Assembly (NCBI GenBank): GCA_949285135.1
Contig: CASDXO010000008.1
Location: forward strand, 62,001 to 126,000
Reading direction: 5' to 3'
Length of the DNA: 64,000 bases
From: an uncultured Phascolarctobacterium sp.
GTDB taxonomy: Bacteria > Bacillota > Negativicutes > Acidaminococcales > Acidaminococcaceae
The notes below the pieces were generated by a model. The model searched no databases. It saw nothing but the letters and a program-made list of their open reading frames with translations, and was not told the origin of the DNA. Positions 18,188-27,420 of the stretch are shown in pieces; the stretch's first letter is position 1, and the number at the start of each line of letters is the position of its first letter. Position numbers and translations under genes: made by a program.

Positions 18188-20284
18188 ATGGCAAAGAATC
18201 TGGTGATTGTAGAATCACCGACTAAATCCAAAACAATAGAGAAATTTTTGGGGAAAAATTATACAGTCCGCGCTTCCATGGGACATTTGCGCGATTTGCC
18301 GAAAAGTACTTTTGGTGTTGATGTAGAGCATAATTTTGAACCTAAATATATTAATATCCGTGGTAAAGGCGATTTAATCAAAGAACTGAAAAATCTGGCC
18401 AAAAAATCGGATAAAATCTTTCTGGCAACAGACCCTGACCGTGAAGGAGAAGCTATCAGCTGGCATCTGGCTTATATTCTTGGCATCGATCCGGAGAAAA
18501 AATGCAGGATTGAATTTCATGAAATTACTTCTAACGCTGTCAAGGACGCGCTGAAAAATCCACGTCCCATAGATATTGACAAAGTAGATGCGCAGCAGGC
18601 ACGCAGGATAATAGACCGTATTGTCGGTTATCAGCTGAGTCCGCTTTTATGGCGTAAGATAAGAAAAGGTTTAAGTGCAGGACGTGTACAGTCTGTGGCT
18701 GTAAAGATTATTGCGGATAGGGAAAAAGAAATTGCTGATTTTGTTCCGCAGGAATATTGGACTGTAAACGCCAAGCTGCGTGAACATGCAAAAGCTCCCA
18801 TATTTGAAGCTGAAGCAGTTAAATATAACGGTAAGAAACTGGAAATTCGTAATGCTCAGGAGGCACATGCGGTAGAGCAGGCTTTGGCAGATGCTGAGTA
18901 TATAATTGGCGAAGCGGTTAAAAAGGAACGTCGTCGTCGTCCTGCACCGCCATTTACTACTTCAAGCCTGCAGCAGGAGGCCAACAAAAAACTCAATTTT
19001 ACTGCCAAGAAAACCATGTTGGTGGCTCAGCAGCTTTACGAAGGTGTATCATTGGGTAAGGCTTCTGTCGGCCTTATTACTTATATGAGAACTGACTCGG
19101 TAAGATTTGCTGATATAGCTTGTCAGGAAATACGCGAATATATCAAAAATGAGCTTGGCAACGAATATTGCCCGGCGAAACCGAATGTTTTCAGCAGTAA
19201 GAAAAATGCACAGGATGCCCACGAGGCCATCAGGCCAACAAGTGTACTGCGCACACCTGAAGAAGTTGCGCCTTTTCTGTCCAAAGATCAGTTAAAGCTT
19301 TATACACTTATCTGGCAACGCGCGGTTGCAAGCCAGATGACTGATGCGGTATATGATGTGACTACTTTGCTAATTGATGCAGGTCAATATCAGCTTCGTG
19401 CCAGCGGTGCAGTTTTAAAATTTGCCGGTTTTCTGAAATTAAACAGTAAACATTCTGATGAAGAAAAGGAAAAGATTGTACCGTTCATTGAGGCTGGAAC
19501 AAAAGTGCTGCTGCATAAGCTTCTGCCGGCAGAGCAGCATTTTACTGAAGCCCCTGCGCATTTTACTGAAGCTACATTAGTCAAGGAGCTTGAAGATAAG
19601 GGGATAGGCCGCCCCAGTACTTATGCACCTACAATTCAAACTATTTTGGACAGAGGGTATATTGCCAAAGACGGTAAAAAACTTGTCATTACGGAACTTG
19701 GACTTTTAGTTGTAGATATGCTTACCAAGTATTTTACTGATTTGATAGACATTCCTTTCTCAGCAGAGCTGGAAAGTGAACTGGATGAAATAGCCGAACA
19801 TCATGCTGATAAAAATGAGATTATCAAAAAGTTTTATGAGCCTTTTTCCAAATTGCTTGCCGTTGCTGATAAAGAAATAGAAACTGTTGAGATACCTGTA
19901 CAGGTAACAGACATTCCCTGCGAAAAATGCGGTCGTATGATGGTTGTAAAGCAGGGGCGCTTTGGAAGCTTTCTGGCATGTCCAGGCTTTCCGGAATGCC
20001 GCAATACCAAGCCGATTTTGAAAAAGATTGGCATTAAATGTCCTGAATGTGGCGGAGAGGTTATTGAGCGAAAAACAAAGACAAGAAAAATATTTTATGG
20101 GTGTGAGAATTATCCTGCCTGCTCTTTTACTTCCTGGGATAAACCTACAGAAGAAAAATGCCCCGTATGCGGTAAAATTTTGTATGAACATGTGGAAAAA
20201 GGCGGTCAGAAAAAGCTGCATTGTCTGAATCAGGAATGCAGTAACTGTAAAATAATGAGAAAGGGAACTGTTAAAAGTGAATAA
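18188..20284 (+). CDS. topA: DNA topoisomerase I (type IA)
   Basis: This enzyme relaxes negative supercoils through a transient 5'-phosphotyrosine link. The 698-residue protein has the N-terminal Toprim domain ([17 protein letters not shown], then [15 protein letters not shown]). The DNA-gate domain carries the catalytic tyrosine in [10 protein letters not shown] near residue 302. The C-terminal part holds three Cys4 zinc ribbons (CEKCG...CPGFPEC; CPECGG...CENYPAC; CPVCG...CLNQEC). Its ribosome site (aggagg) lies 6-7 bases before the ATG. It is co-transcribed with dprA upstream and overlaps trmFO downstream by 8 bases. Confidence 0.97.
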   Translation: MAKNLVIVESPTKSKTIEKFLGKNYTVRASMGHLRDLPKSTFGVDVEHNFEPKYINIRGKGDLIKELKNLAKKSDKIFLATDPDREGEAISWHLAYILGIDPEKKCRIEFHEITSNAVKDALKNPRPIDIDKVDAQQARRIIDRIVGYQLSPLLWRKIRKGLSAGRVQSVAVKIIADREKEIADFVPQEYWTVNAKLREHAKAPIFEAEAVKYNGKKLEIRNAQEAHAVEQALADAEYIIGEAVKKERRRRPAPPFTTSSLQQEANKKLNFTAKKTMLVAQQLYEGVSLGKASVGLITYMRTDSVRFADIACQEIREYIKNELGNEYCPAKPNVFSSKKNAQDAHEAIRPTSVLRTPEEVAPFLSKDQLKLYTLIWQRAVASQMTDAVYDVTTLLIDAGQYQLRASGAVLKFAGFLKLNSKHSDEEKEKIVPFIEAGTKVLLHKLLPAEQHFTEAPAHFTEATLVKELEDKGIGRPSTYAPTIQTILDRGYIAKDGKKLVITELGLLVVDMLTKYFTDLIDIPFSAELESELDEIAEHHADKNEIIKKFYEPFSKLLAVADKEIETVEIPVQVTDIPCEKCGRMMVVKQGRFGSFLACPGFPECRNTKPILKKIGIKCPECGGEVIERKTKTRKIFYGCENYPACSFTSWDKPTEEKCPVCGKILYEHVEKGGQKKLHCLNQECSNCKIMRKGTVKSE

Positions 20285-21599
20285 TAATCCTATTCATGTC
20301 ATAGGTGGTGGATTAGCTGGCTGCGAAGCAACCTGGCAGATTGTTAAATACGGTATTCCGGTAATCCTTCATGAAATGCGGCCTGGAAAATCTGATGAAG
20401 CGCATAAAACTGCTTATTTTGCAGAATTAGTCTGCAGTAATTCGCTGCGGGCTAATAATATAGAAAATGCAGTAGGACTGCTTAAGGAAGAAATGCGACG
20501 CCTTGGCTCATTGATAATGAAGCAGGCAGATTTATGCAAAGTGCCAGCTGGCGGAGCACTTGCAGTAGACCGGGAAGGGTTTGCAGCCAGCATTACCGAT
20601 ATCATCAGAAATCATCCGTTAATTACTGTTATTAATGAAGAAGTTACAGATTTAGAGAGCTTGGAGGGTACAGTAGTCGTTGCCAGCGGCCCTTTAACTT
20701 CTCCTGCGCTTTCTGCTTCAATACAGAAACTTCTGGATGCTGATTACTTTTATTTTTATGATGCGGCAGCTCCGATTGTTTCTGCTGATTCTCTTAATTA
20801 TGATAAAGTGTACCGTGCTTCCCGTTATGATAAGGGCGATGCCGATTATCTTAATTGTCCTTTTGAGACAAAAGAGGAATATTTGGCATTTTGGCAGGCA
20901 TTATGTACAGCAGAGCTTGCACCCGTTAAAGATTTTGAAAAAGAAGTTTTTTTTGAGGCTTGCATGCCTATTGAAGAAATGGCTTCCCGTGGGGAAGATA
21001 CCATGCGATTTGGCCCATTGAAGCCAGTTGGATTAGTCGATCCGCGTACAGGTAAGGAAGCTTATGCAGTAGTGCAGCTGCGTCAGGATAATGCGGCAGC
21101 GTCTTTGTATAATATTGTCGGATTTCAGACTCATTTAAAATGGCCTGAGCAAAAGCGTGTTTTTGGTATGATTCCTGGACTGGAAAATGCAGAATTTGTC
21201 AGATATGGCGTTATGCATAAGAATACTTATATGAATTCACCGCAGCTTTTAACCAATAAATTCTGCCTGCGCCAAAATAATAAATTATATTTTGCCGGAC
21301 AGATGACGGGTGTGGAAGGCTACGTGGAGTCTGCAGCTTCCGGTTTAATGGCTGGATTACATGCTGCCAGAGCAGTCTTACAATTACCGGAAATTAATTT
21401 TACCAATGAAACTGCTCATGGGGCATTAGCTGATTATATCAGTAATAAGGAAGTCAGAAACTTTCAACCAATGAACGTGAATTTTGGATTGATTGCACCC
21501 TTAGGACAAAAGATCAGAAAGAAACGTGATAAAAATGCTCTTATCGCACAACGTGCATTGGAGAAGATTGATTTAATTAAACAACAGTATGGTGTTTAA
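20277..21599 (+). CDS. trmFO: Methylenetetrahydrofolate-tRNA-(uracil-5-)-methyltransferase TrmFO
   Basis: TrmFO makes ribothymidine at U54 of tRNA with methylene-THF as carbon donor and FADH2 as reductant. It is the usual enzyme of Firmicutes in place of the SAM-dependent TrmA. The 440-residue protein opens with the FAD-binding motif [16 protein letters not shown] and shows [20 protein letters not shown] and [10 protein letters not shown]. The N-terminal Cys region and [18 protein letters not shown] are family signatures. The start is a GTG at 20277 that overlaps the end of topA by 8 bases, which suggests translational coupling. A terminator follows. Confidence 0.96.
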   Translation: MNNNPIHVIGGGLAGCEATWQIVKYGIPVILHEMRPGKSDEAHKTAYFAELVCSNSLRANNIENAVGLLKEEMRRLGSLIMKQADLCKVPAGGALAVDREGFAASITDIIRNHPLITVINEEVTDLESLEGTVVVASGPLTSPALSASIQKLLDADYFYFYDAAAPIVSADSLNYDKVYRASRYDKGDADYLNCPFETKEEYLAFWQALCTAELAPVKDFEKEVFFEACMPIEEMASRGEDTMRFGPLKPVGLVDPRTGKEAYAVVQLRQDNAAASLYNIVGFQTHLKWPEQKRVFGMIPGLENAEFVRYGVMHKNTYMNSPQLLTNKFCLRQNNKLYFAGQMTGVEGYVESAASGLMAGLHAARAVLQLPEINFTNETAHGALADYISNKEVRNFQPMNVNFGLIAPLGQKIRKKRDKNALIAQRALEKIDLIKQQYGV

Positions 21600-21647
21600 A
21601 AAAGCAATTATTTTGCCAAATAAAAAGATTTTAAATTATTAAATTAA

Positions 21648-21674
21648 AAACAGTGCCTGTGGCACTGTTTTTTT
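21648..21674 (+). terminator. Rho-independent terminator of the dprA-topA-trmFO operon
   Basis: aaacagtgcc (21648-21657), a 3-base loop and ggcactgttt (21661-21670) form a perfect 10-bp stem followed by a run of T. Confidence 0.92.
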
Positions 21675-21703
21675 ATTGTATAATTTTAAGAGAATACTTA
21701 GTA

Positions 21704-21758
21704 AATATTCAGGAAAATAAAATTTTTTCTTGAAAGCGATTTTTATTTATGATATTAT
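21704..21758 (+). promoter_or_regulatory. Promoter of xerC-codY with a possible CodY box just upstream
   Basis: TTGAAA (21730-21735) and TATTAT (21753-21758) are 17 bases apart. At 21704-21718 lies aatattcaggaaaat, which differs at three positions from the classical 15-base CodY box (AATTTTCWGAAAATT). CodY sites with this many mismatches are functional in Bacillus-type bacteria. The promoter is well supported; the CodY box is a suggestion. Confidence 0.6.
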
Positions 21759-21781
21759 TAACAACGCAAGGAGTAAGCAAA

Positions 21782-22693
21782 ATGGCTATTTTACAGTCTG
21801 ATGTAACTGAAAAGTTTTGTGCATATTTACATATTGAAAAAAACGCATCTCCGCTTACTGTTACTAACTATCGAAAGGACATAAATGCCTTTGCGGAGTT
21901 TCTGCGGGAGCGCTTTAAAAATGATTTTCAGTGGCAGCAGATTGGAGCTCTTGATATAAGGGCTTACCTTGCAGAACTTAATAAACATAATTATGCAAAA
22001 CGTACCATAGCACGTAAAATTTCGTCTTTACGTTCATTTTATAAATATATGGTACGTGAAAATTTTCTTGATTATAATCCTTTTGTCAATGTAAAAACTC
22101 CCAAGCTGGATAAAAAGTTGCCTGGATTTTTAGAGGAATTTGAAATCAATGAACTGCTGCAGCTGCCGCCTAAAACACTTTTAGGCATGCGAGATCAGGC
22201 AGTTCTGGAGCTTTTGTATGCTACGGGATGCCGTGTTTCTGAGCTTGTAGGCCTGACGCTTGACCGGGTGGACATTGCCAACAGATATGTGCTTCTGCAT
22301 GGCAAAGGTGACAAGGAGCGTATTGTTCCTCTGGGAACAGTGTGTTGCTCTGCTCTCACAGAGTATTTTGACAACAGCAGAAGGGCAATAATGCAGAAAT
22401 ATTCGGTTACTGAACATAATCATGTGTTTATTAACAGCCGTGGAGGAATACTAACTGACAGAAGTGTCAGAAGAATTTTAGAAAAATATATTTTGCAGCT
22501 GGCTGTACATAAAAAAGTCAGTCCGCATACTATCAGGCATACTTTTGCCACACATTTGTTAGATCATGGAGCTGATTTAAGGGCTGTCCAGGAGCTTTTG
22601 GGACATGCCAATCTATCTACCACGCAGATTTATACGCATATAACAGCAGAGCGCATAGCTTCTGTCTATCAGAAAAATCATCCGCGTGCGTAG
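21782..22693 (+). CDS. xerC: Tyrosine recombinase XerC/CodV
   Basis: Site-specific recombinase that, with a XerD partner, resolves chromosome dimers at dif. The protein is 303 residues from ATG 21782, which has aaggag 8 bases upstream; a more distal ATG at 21749 falls inside the -10 region. It has the N-terminal SAM-like core-binding domain (1-95) and the catalytic domain with all active-site residues: R151, K175, H249-x-x-R252, H275 and nucleophile Y284 in TTQIYTHI. A member of an integron or phage is unlikely because the context is the conserved xerC-codY pair. The codY start lies 25 bases downstream. Confidence 0.92.
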   Translation: MAILQSDVTEKFCAYLHIEKNASPLTVTNYRKDINAFAEFLRERFKNDFQWQQIGALDIRAYLAELNKHNYAKRTIARKISSLRSFYKYMVRENFLDYNPFVNVKTPKLDKKLPGFLEEFEINELLQLPPKTLLGMRDQAVLELLYATGCRVSELVGLTLDRVDIANRYVLLHGKGDKERIVPLGTVCCSALTEYFDNSRRAIMQKYSVTEHNHVFINSRGGILTDRSVRRILEKYILQLAVHKKVSPHTIRHTFATHLLDHGADLRAVQELLGHANLSTTQIYTHITAERIASVYQKNHPRA

Positions 22694-22718
22694 AATGCAG
22701 TTTTGGAGGGGGATTTAT

Positions 22719-23492
22719 ATGGAACTGCTTGAAAAAACAAGAAAAATCAATAAGCTGCTGCAAAATGGTGATAAAGTAGAGTTTAATGCTATTGCCAGAA
22801 CATTACGCGATGTTATAGGTGCCAATACTTACATTGTAGGAAGAAAAGGCGGCGTTAAAGGCTATTCTCTGATAAGTGAATTTGAATGCGATATTATGAA
22901 GGAGCATGTGCTCAGCATTAAGCGCTTTCCGGAAACCTATCTCAAATTTATAATGGGAATAAGCGAGACTGTTGCCAATATTCCGCATGCTGAACAGGAA
23001 TGTTCTTTTTTAAAGGATGCAAAGTGTATTTTTAATGATAAAATGACTACTATTGTACCTATCTATGGTAATGGTGAACGTCTTGGTACGCTTATTGTTG
23101 CCAAATATGATGCAGGTTTTAACGATGAAGATTTATTGCTTGCTGAGTATGCTGCAACTGTGCTTGGAGTAGAAATTCTGCATGATCGTGAGGCAAGGGT
23201 GGCAGAAGAAGCTCGTAAACGTGTTATGGTACAAATTGCTTTTTCTACGCTCTCTTATTCTGAGCTGGAAGCAGTTATCAATATTTTAGGCGAACTGAAT
23301 GGTGATGAGGGGTTGCTTGTTGCCTCCAAGATTGCTGACAGAGTCGGTATTACTCGTTCCGTAATTGTTAATGCGCTGAGAAAGTTTGAAAGTGCTGATT
23401 TGATTGAAACTAAGTCTCTTGGCATGAAGGGTACATACATTAGGGTTAAAAATGAATTTTTGTTCGATGAATTAAAGAAGAAGCAGCAGTAG
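22719..23492 (+). CDS. codY: GTP- and branched-chain amino-acid-sensing global regulator CodY
   Basis: CodY represses nutrient-stress genes when isoleucine/valine and GTP are plentiful. The protein is 257 residues from the ATG at 22719, which is preceded by ggaggggg. It shows the N-terminal GAF domain (residues 1-150, starting MELLEKTRKINKLLQ), a linker helix, and a C-terminal winged helix-turn-helix with ASKIADRVGITRSVIVNALR and SLGMKGTYIRV, nearly identical in pattern to Bacillus CodY (259 residues). In Bacillus the order is xerC-hslV-hslU-codY; here hslVU is missing between them. A terminator follows. Confidence 0.96.
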   Translation: MELLEKTRKINKLLQNGDKVEFNAIARTLRDVIGANTYIVGRKGGVKGYSLISEFECDIMKEHVLSIKRFPETYLKFIMGISETVANIPHAEQECSFLKDAKCIFNDKMTTIVPIYGNGERLGTLIVAKYDAGFNDEDLLLAEYAATVLGVEILHDREARVAEEARKRVMVQIAFSTLSYSELEAVINILGELNGDEGLLVASKIADRVGITRSVIVNALRKFESADLIETKSLGMKGTYIRVKNEFLFDELKKKQQ

Positions 23493-23500
23493 CTGTAACG

Positions 23501-23531
23501 GCCGAAAATAATTATATTTTCGGCTTTTTTT
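23501..23531 (+). terminator. Rho-independent terminator of xerC-codY
   Basis: gccgaaaata (23501-23510), loop atta, and tattttcggc (23515-23524) form a 10-bp perfect stem followed by seven T. Confidence 0.92.
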
Positions 23532-23594
23532 ATGGTTTTTTATCTATAGGTGAGTTATACTGAAGTCAGCAGAATTTTTATCGTGAAAGGATGA

Positions 23595-24380
23595 ATGAAT
23601 AAAATGGAAAATGCAGTTTTATATGAAGTCAATAATAATGTTGCAACAATTACATTAAACAGACCGCAGAGCCTGAATTCTATGAATGATGCTCTGATTG
23701 ATGGGCTGCACAGCGTTCTTGACAGAATTGAGCGGGATGATAATGTAAGATGCGTTGTGCTTACCGGTAATGGCAAAGCTTTTTGCGCTGGCGGTGATTT
23801 ACCCTTTTTAAACGGTATTGCTACTGCTGCTGACAGAAGAAAATTTATTGCCAGGGTAGGGGCCGTGGCTAAACGCATTACCATTATAGAAAAACCTTTT
23901 ATTGCCATGGTTAACGGGGTGGCAGCTGGAGCCGGTGTTAACCTCATGCTGGCCTGTGACCTTGTATATGCTGTGGACAAAGCGCGTTTTGCTCAAAGTT
24001 TTGCTAAAGTAGGACTAATACCCGATTGTGGAGGTCTTTATTTTCTTCCTAAAGCTGTAGGCCTGCATAAAGCCAAAGAGCTTATGTTTACTGCTGACCT
24101 GATTGGTGCGGCTGAAGCTGCTTCCATAGGTATGCTTAATCATGTTTGTGGTGAAGATACTTTGGCAGCAGAGGTCTATGCCATGGCGCAGCGCCTTGCA
24201 GTAAGTGCACCGCTTTCTCTTGGTCTGACAAAAAAATATCTTAACAACACATCTCTTGGTCTCGATGAAATTCTGGCCGCTGAGGAAAGTACTCAGGCTC
24301 TTTTAATGGATACAGATGACTGTCGTGAAGGTATTGCTGCTTTTAAGGAAAAACGTACTCCTGTTTTTACAGGTAAATAA
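23595..24380 (+). CDS. Enoyl-CoA hydratase/isomerase family protein (crotonase fold)
   Basis: The 261-residue protein has the two crotonase oxyanion-hole segments, GKAFCAGGDL near residues 60-69 and MVNGVAAGAGVNLMLACDLVYA near 100-121, then AKVGLIPDCGGLYFLP near 135. The last segment, with Asp rather than the Glu of classical hydratases, is closer to PaaG-type isomerases. The reaction is therefore uncertain; hydration of a short enoyl-CoA or isomerisation are both possible. It is cytoplasmic and stands alone between two terminators, with no neighbouring fatty-acid genes. An in-frame ATG at 23604 is an alternative start. Confidence 0.82.
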   Translation: MNKMENAVLYEVNNNVATITLNRPQSLNSMNDALIDGLHSVLDRIERDDNVRCVVLTGNGKAFCAGGDLPFLNGIATAADRRKFIARVGAVAKRITIIEKPFIAMVNGVAAGAGVNLMLACDLVYAVDKARFAQSFAKVGLIPDCGGLYFLPKAVGLHKAKELMFTADLIGAAEAASIGMLNHVCGEDTLAAEVYAMAQRLAVSAPLSLGLTKKYLNNTSLGLDEILAAEESTQALLMDTDDCREGIAAFKEKRTPVFTGK

Positions 24381-24401
24381 AATTATTTAATTTAAATCAG
24401 G

Positions 24402-24432
24402 CGGAATCGGCAATCGATTCCGTTTTCTTTTT
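24402..24432 (+). terminator. Rho-independent terminator after the crotonase gene
   Basis: cggaatcg (24402-24409), a 5-base loop, and cgattccg (24415-24422) are followed by ttttcttttt. Confidence 0.85.
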
Positions 24433-24479
24433 ATTATAAATGTTGTATAATTGTACTTATTAGACTAATGGAGGTATAT

Positions 24480-25100
24480 ATGTTAGATTTCAGTACAATG
24501 ATCTACCGGATACCGGCACTGCTGTTTGCTATTTCTATACATGAATATGCGCATGCTCAGTGTGCTGACAGCATGGGAGATTCTACTCCGCGCCTGATGG
24601 GCAGGCTTACCTTTAACCCTATGGCTCATCTTGATCCGATAGGTGCGTTACTGCTTGTGTTTGCCGGTTTTGGCTGGGCCAAACCAGTAGCTATTAACTC
24701 TGCCAATTTCCGTAACAGGAGAGAGGGGATAATCAAGGTATCTTTGGCGGGTCCCGCGGCTAATTTGTTTTTATGCTTTCTGGCAGCCGTTATCAGTGCG
24801 GTAATGACACGGTTTGGCTTTATGTCTGAAGGGGTCTTTAAATTCCTTTTATGGATGCAGCTGTATAATGTCTGGTTTGCTTTTTTTAATTTACTGCCAA
24901 TCCCTCCTTTGGATGGTTCAAGATTGGTTTCGGAGTTATTGCCTCCGAAACAGGCGTATAAATTTGATTATGTTGTTGGGCAATATGGGTTTTACATCCT
25001 GCTGTTTTTAGTATTTACCGGTATTATCAGCATGATTATTAATCCGCTGGCCACAGCATATATGGTTTTGATAAACACAGTAATCAGTGCTGTATTATAA
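24480..25100 (+). CDS. Site-2-protease-type membrane zinc metalloprotease (M50B, YwhC-like)
   Basis: From ATG 24480 (ggagg 5 bases upstream) the protein has 206 residues and about four to six helices. The zinc motif HEYAH (H21, E22, H25) lies in the first helix, and the second metal-ligand segment PIPPLDG (D145) is in a later helix, as in the family. It lacks the PDZ domain of RseP, so it belongs to the short, PDZ-less group whose substrates in Firmicutes are not known. It sits in the inner membrane. Gene order M50-trpS-scpA-scpB-rluB is common in Firmicutes, so position, not function, explains its neighbours. Confidence 0.88.
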   Translation: MLDFSTMIYRIPALLFAISIHEYAHAQCADSMGDSTPRLMGRLTFNPMAHLDPIGALLLVFAGFGWAKPVAINSANFRNRREGIIKVSLAGPAANLFLCFLAAVISAVMTRFGFMSEGVFKFLLWMQLYNVWFAFFNLLPIPPLDGSRLVSELLPPKQAYKFDYVVGQYGFYILLFLVFTGIISMIINPLATAYMVLINTVISAVL

Positions 25101-25127
25101 TATTAAATTTTAAAGGAGTTTTTAGTT

Positions 25128-26120
25128 ATGAACAAAGGCAGAATTTTTAGCGGTATGCAGCCTTCCGGCCGTTTCCATCTTGGCAATTATATGGGAGCAC
25201 TGGAAAACTGGGTGCGTTTACAGCATGAATATGAATGCTTTTTTTCAATAGTTGATCTGCATGCACTGACTTCTTCTTATGCAGATACTTCTAAATTACA
25301 GGAAAATATAATGGAGATGGCTATTGACTGGCTGAGCGCCGGACTGGACCCGGAAAAGAATGTTATTTTCGTGCAGTCTCATGTTAAAGAGCACAGCGAG
25401 CTGGCTTTGTTGCTGGGCATGATGACACCGCTTTCCTGGCTGGAACGTGTACCGACCTATAAAGATAAGATTCAAAATCTCAGTGCCCAGGGTAAGGATC
25501 TGCATACTTACGGATTTTTAGGTTATCCTGTGCTGATGGCTGCAGATATTGTTTTATATAAGGCAACCTGTGTACCTGTAGGTGAGGATCAGTCTGCGCA
25601 TCTTGAGCTGACACGTGAAATGGTACGTCGTTTTAATTATCTGTATAAAAAAGAAGTGTTCCCGGAACCTCAGGCTGTTTATTCAAAAGCTAAAGTTCTG
25701 CCTGGCATTGACGGACGTAAGATGTCCAAATCCTATGGCAATACTATTCCGTTTGGGGCATCACCTGAGGAGCTGACGGCAAAAGTCAAGATGATGACTA
25801 CTGATCCGAAGCGTATTAAGAAAACAGATCCTGGCGATCCGGAAGTTTGCATCGTATATCAGTTCCAAAAAGTATTTAATACTGAAGAATGCTCCGATAT
25901 TGCAGCAAAATGTCGTGCCGGTGAAATAGGATGCGTACAGTGCAAAAAATGTCTGGCAGAAAAAATGAATTGTATGCTGGCAGATATTCATATTAAACGT
26001 GAAGAATTATCCAAGAAGCCGGGCTACATTAAAGAAGTGCTTGAATATGGCGAAAAACGTGCCCGTGCCGAAGCGGAAAAGAACATGGCTGAAATAAAAG
26101 CTGCCATGAATGTGCTGTAA
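25128..26120 (+). CDS. trpS: Tryptophan-tRNA ligase
   Basis: Class I aminoacyl-tRNA synthetase that charges tRNA-Trp. It has 330 residues, the usual bacterial length. The HIGH-type motif appears as PSGRFHLGNYMGAL near residue 11, and the KMSKS loop is GRKMSKSYGN near residue 197. GEDQSAHLELTR is the Trp/ATP pocket segment of the family. A ribosome site (aaaggag) precedes the ATG. No T-box leader fits in the 27 bases before it, so it is expressed as part of the M50 operon. scpA starts 2 bases after its stop. Confidence 0.97.
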   Translation: MNKGRIFSGMQPSGRFHLGNYMGALENWVRLQHEYECFFSIVDLHALTSSYADTSKLQENIMEMAIDWLSAGLDPEKNVIFVQSHVKEHSELALLLGMMTPLSWLERVPTYKDKIQNLSAQGKDLHTYGFLGYPVLMAADIVLYKATCVPVGEDQSAHLELTREMVRRFNYLYKKEVFPEPQAVYSKAKVLPGIDGRKMSKSYGNTIPFGASPEELTAKVKMMTTDPKRIKKTDPGDPEVCIVYQFQKVFNTEECSDIAAKCRAGEIGCVQCKKCLAEKMNCMLADIHIKREELSKKPGYIKEVLEYGEKRARAEAEKNMAEIKAAMNVL

Positions 26121-26122
26121 AA

Positions 26123-26833
26123 ATGCAGCAGTTATCAGTCAGGGTAAGCAGTTTTGAAGGTCCATTAGACCTGCTGATACATCTGATCGAAAAAGATAAG
26201 ATAGATATTTATGATATACCAATTGTTTCCATAACGAAGCAGTATATAGCATATTTAAAACAGCTCAGCGAATTTGATATGGAGCTTGCCAGTGAATTTT
26301 TGGTTATGGCGGCGACATTGCTGCAGATAAAGTCAAGGATGCTGCTGCCTAAAAATACAGAAAATGATGAGGACGATGAAAGCGACCCGCGTCAGATGTT
26401 GGTGGAAATGCTGGTTGAATATCGTAAAATTAAAACTGTTGCAGGAAAACTTGCTGCAATGAAACAAGCGGCTGAAAAGTTTTATGCCCGTCAGCCTATG
26501 TTTGATGGAATATGTGAACGTGTTCTGGCTTCTTATACGCCGGAGGTGCTATTAAAAGCGCTTGCCGGTATTGGTGAGTATAGTCAGCAGCAGACTGCTT
26601 ATATCAAACCGCAGGCATTTAGTGTGCAGGATAAAATGGAAGCCATTCTTAAAAAGTTGCGCGGCTCTCGTCAGGGGTTCAGGATGGACGACTTATTTCA
26701 GACCGGAAATCGTGGAGAAAAGGTTGCTGCTTTTCTTGGCGTGCTGGAACTGCTTAAGCTGGGGTTGATTACCATAAATCAGTCCTGCAGATTTGCTCCT
26801 ATCTATATTTTTGCCAAACAGGGAGAATGCTAA
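26123..26833 (+). CDS. scpA: Segregation and condensation protein A (kleisin)
   Basis: ScpA is the kleisin that bridges the SMC heads and, with ScpB, drives chromosome segregation. The 236-residue protein starts with VRVSSFEGPLDLLIHLIEKD, the ScpA hallmark, shows DIYDIPIVSIT, EFLVMAATLLQIKSRMLLP, an acidic linker, and a C-terminal winged-helix (MDDLF to the end). It has no ribosome site of its own and starts 2 bases after trpS, so coupled translation is likely. Confidence 0.96.
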   Translation: MQQLSVRVSSFEGPLDLLIHLIEKDKIDIYDIPIVSITKQYIAYLKQLSEFDMELASEFLVMAATLLQIKSRMLLPKNTENDEDDESDPRQMLVEMLVEYRKIKTVAGKLAAMKQAAEKFYARQPMFDGICERVLASYTPEVLLKALAGIGEYSQQQTAYIKPQAFSVQDKMEAILKKLRGSRQGFRMDDLFQTGNRGEKVAAFLGVLELLKLGLITINQSCRFAPIYIFAKQGEC

Positions 26834-26834
26834 A

Positions 26835-27398
26835 ATGTATTTTGATAGATTACTGGGCGCGTTAGAGGCATTGCTGTTTGCTGCCGGAGAACCTTTGCCA
26901 GTTGGTGAGATTGCCGGTTTTCTCCATATTGAAAAGGCTCAGGTATGGAATCTGCTGAGCGCTCTCAAAGAGCAGTACGCAGCAGAGAATCGTGGTTTGA
27001 TGTTGCGGGAGGTGGATGGCGGCTATCAGCTTGTAACCAAGCCGGAGTTTTATCAGCTGGTGGCTGCGCTCTGTCAGAGTAAAGAAATCAAGCTTACTAA
27101 TGCAGCGATGGAAACACTTGCGATAGTTGCTTTTAAACAGCCTGTTACCCGTGCAGAAATAGAAGCAATCCGTGGAGTAAAGGTTGACGGCGTATTAAAT
27201 ACACTGCTTGAGTTGGAACTAATTGTTGAAGCAGGACGTAAAAAATCCGTTGGTAATCCTATTCTGTATGCTACAACGGGTAAATTTTTAACGGTATTTG
27301 GTCTGGCCTCACTGGAAGATTTGCCGCGTCCTGATGCTGATGAGTCTGATACAGGGCAGGCAGAACAACAGTTGCTTGTTATGCCTGATGAAAAATAA
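26835..27398 (+). CDS. scpB: Segregation and condensation protein B
   Basis: ScpB dimerises through two winged-helix domains and clamps ScpA in the SMC complex. The protein has 187 residues from ATG 26835, one base after the scpA stop; ggagaatgct supplies the ribosome site. Family segments are LEALLFAAGEPL near the start, LREVDGGYQLVT, and AMETLAIVAFKQPVTRAEIEAIRGV. An alternative upstream start would overlap scpA and is less likely. The C-terminal 20 residues are acidic and not conserved. Confidence 0.95.
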   Translation: MYFDRLLGALEALLFAAGEPLPVGEIAGFLHIEKAQVWNLLSALKEQYAAENRGLMLREVDGGYQLVTKPEFYQLVAALCQSKEIKLTNAAMETLAIVAFKQPVTRAEIEAIRGVKVDGVLNTLLELELIVEAGRKKSVGNPILYATTGKFLTVFGLASLEDLPRPDADESDTGQAEQQLLVMPDEK

Positions 27399-27420
27399 AT
27401 TTATGCAAAGGAATGCATTT

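Noticed and set aside
25101-25127. Looked for a T-box leader before trpS
   Set aside because: The gap is only 27 bases, too short for a T-box; the gene is inside an operon.
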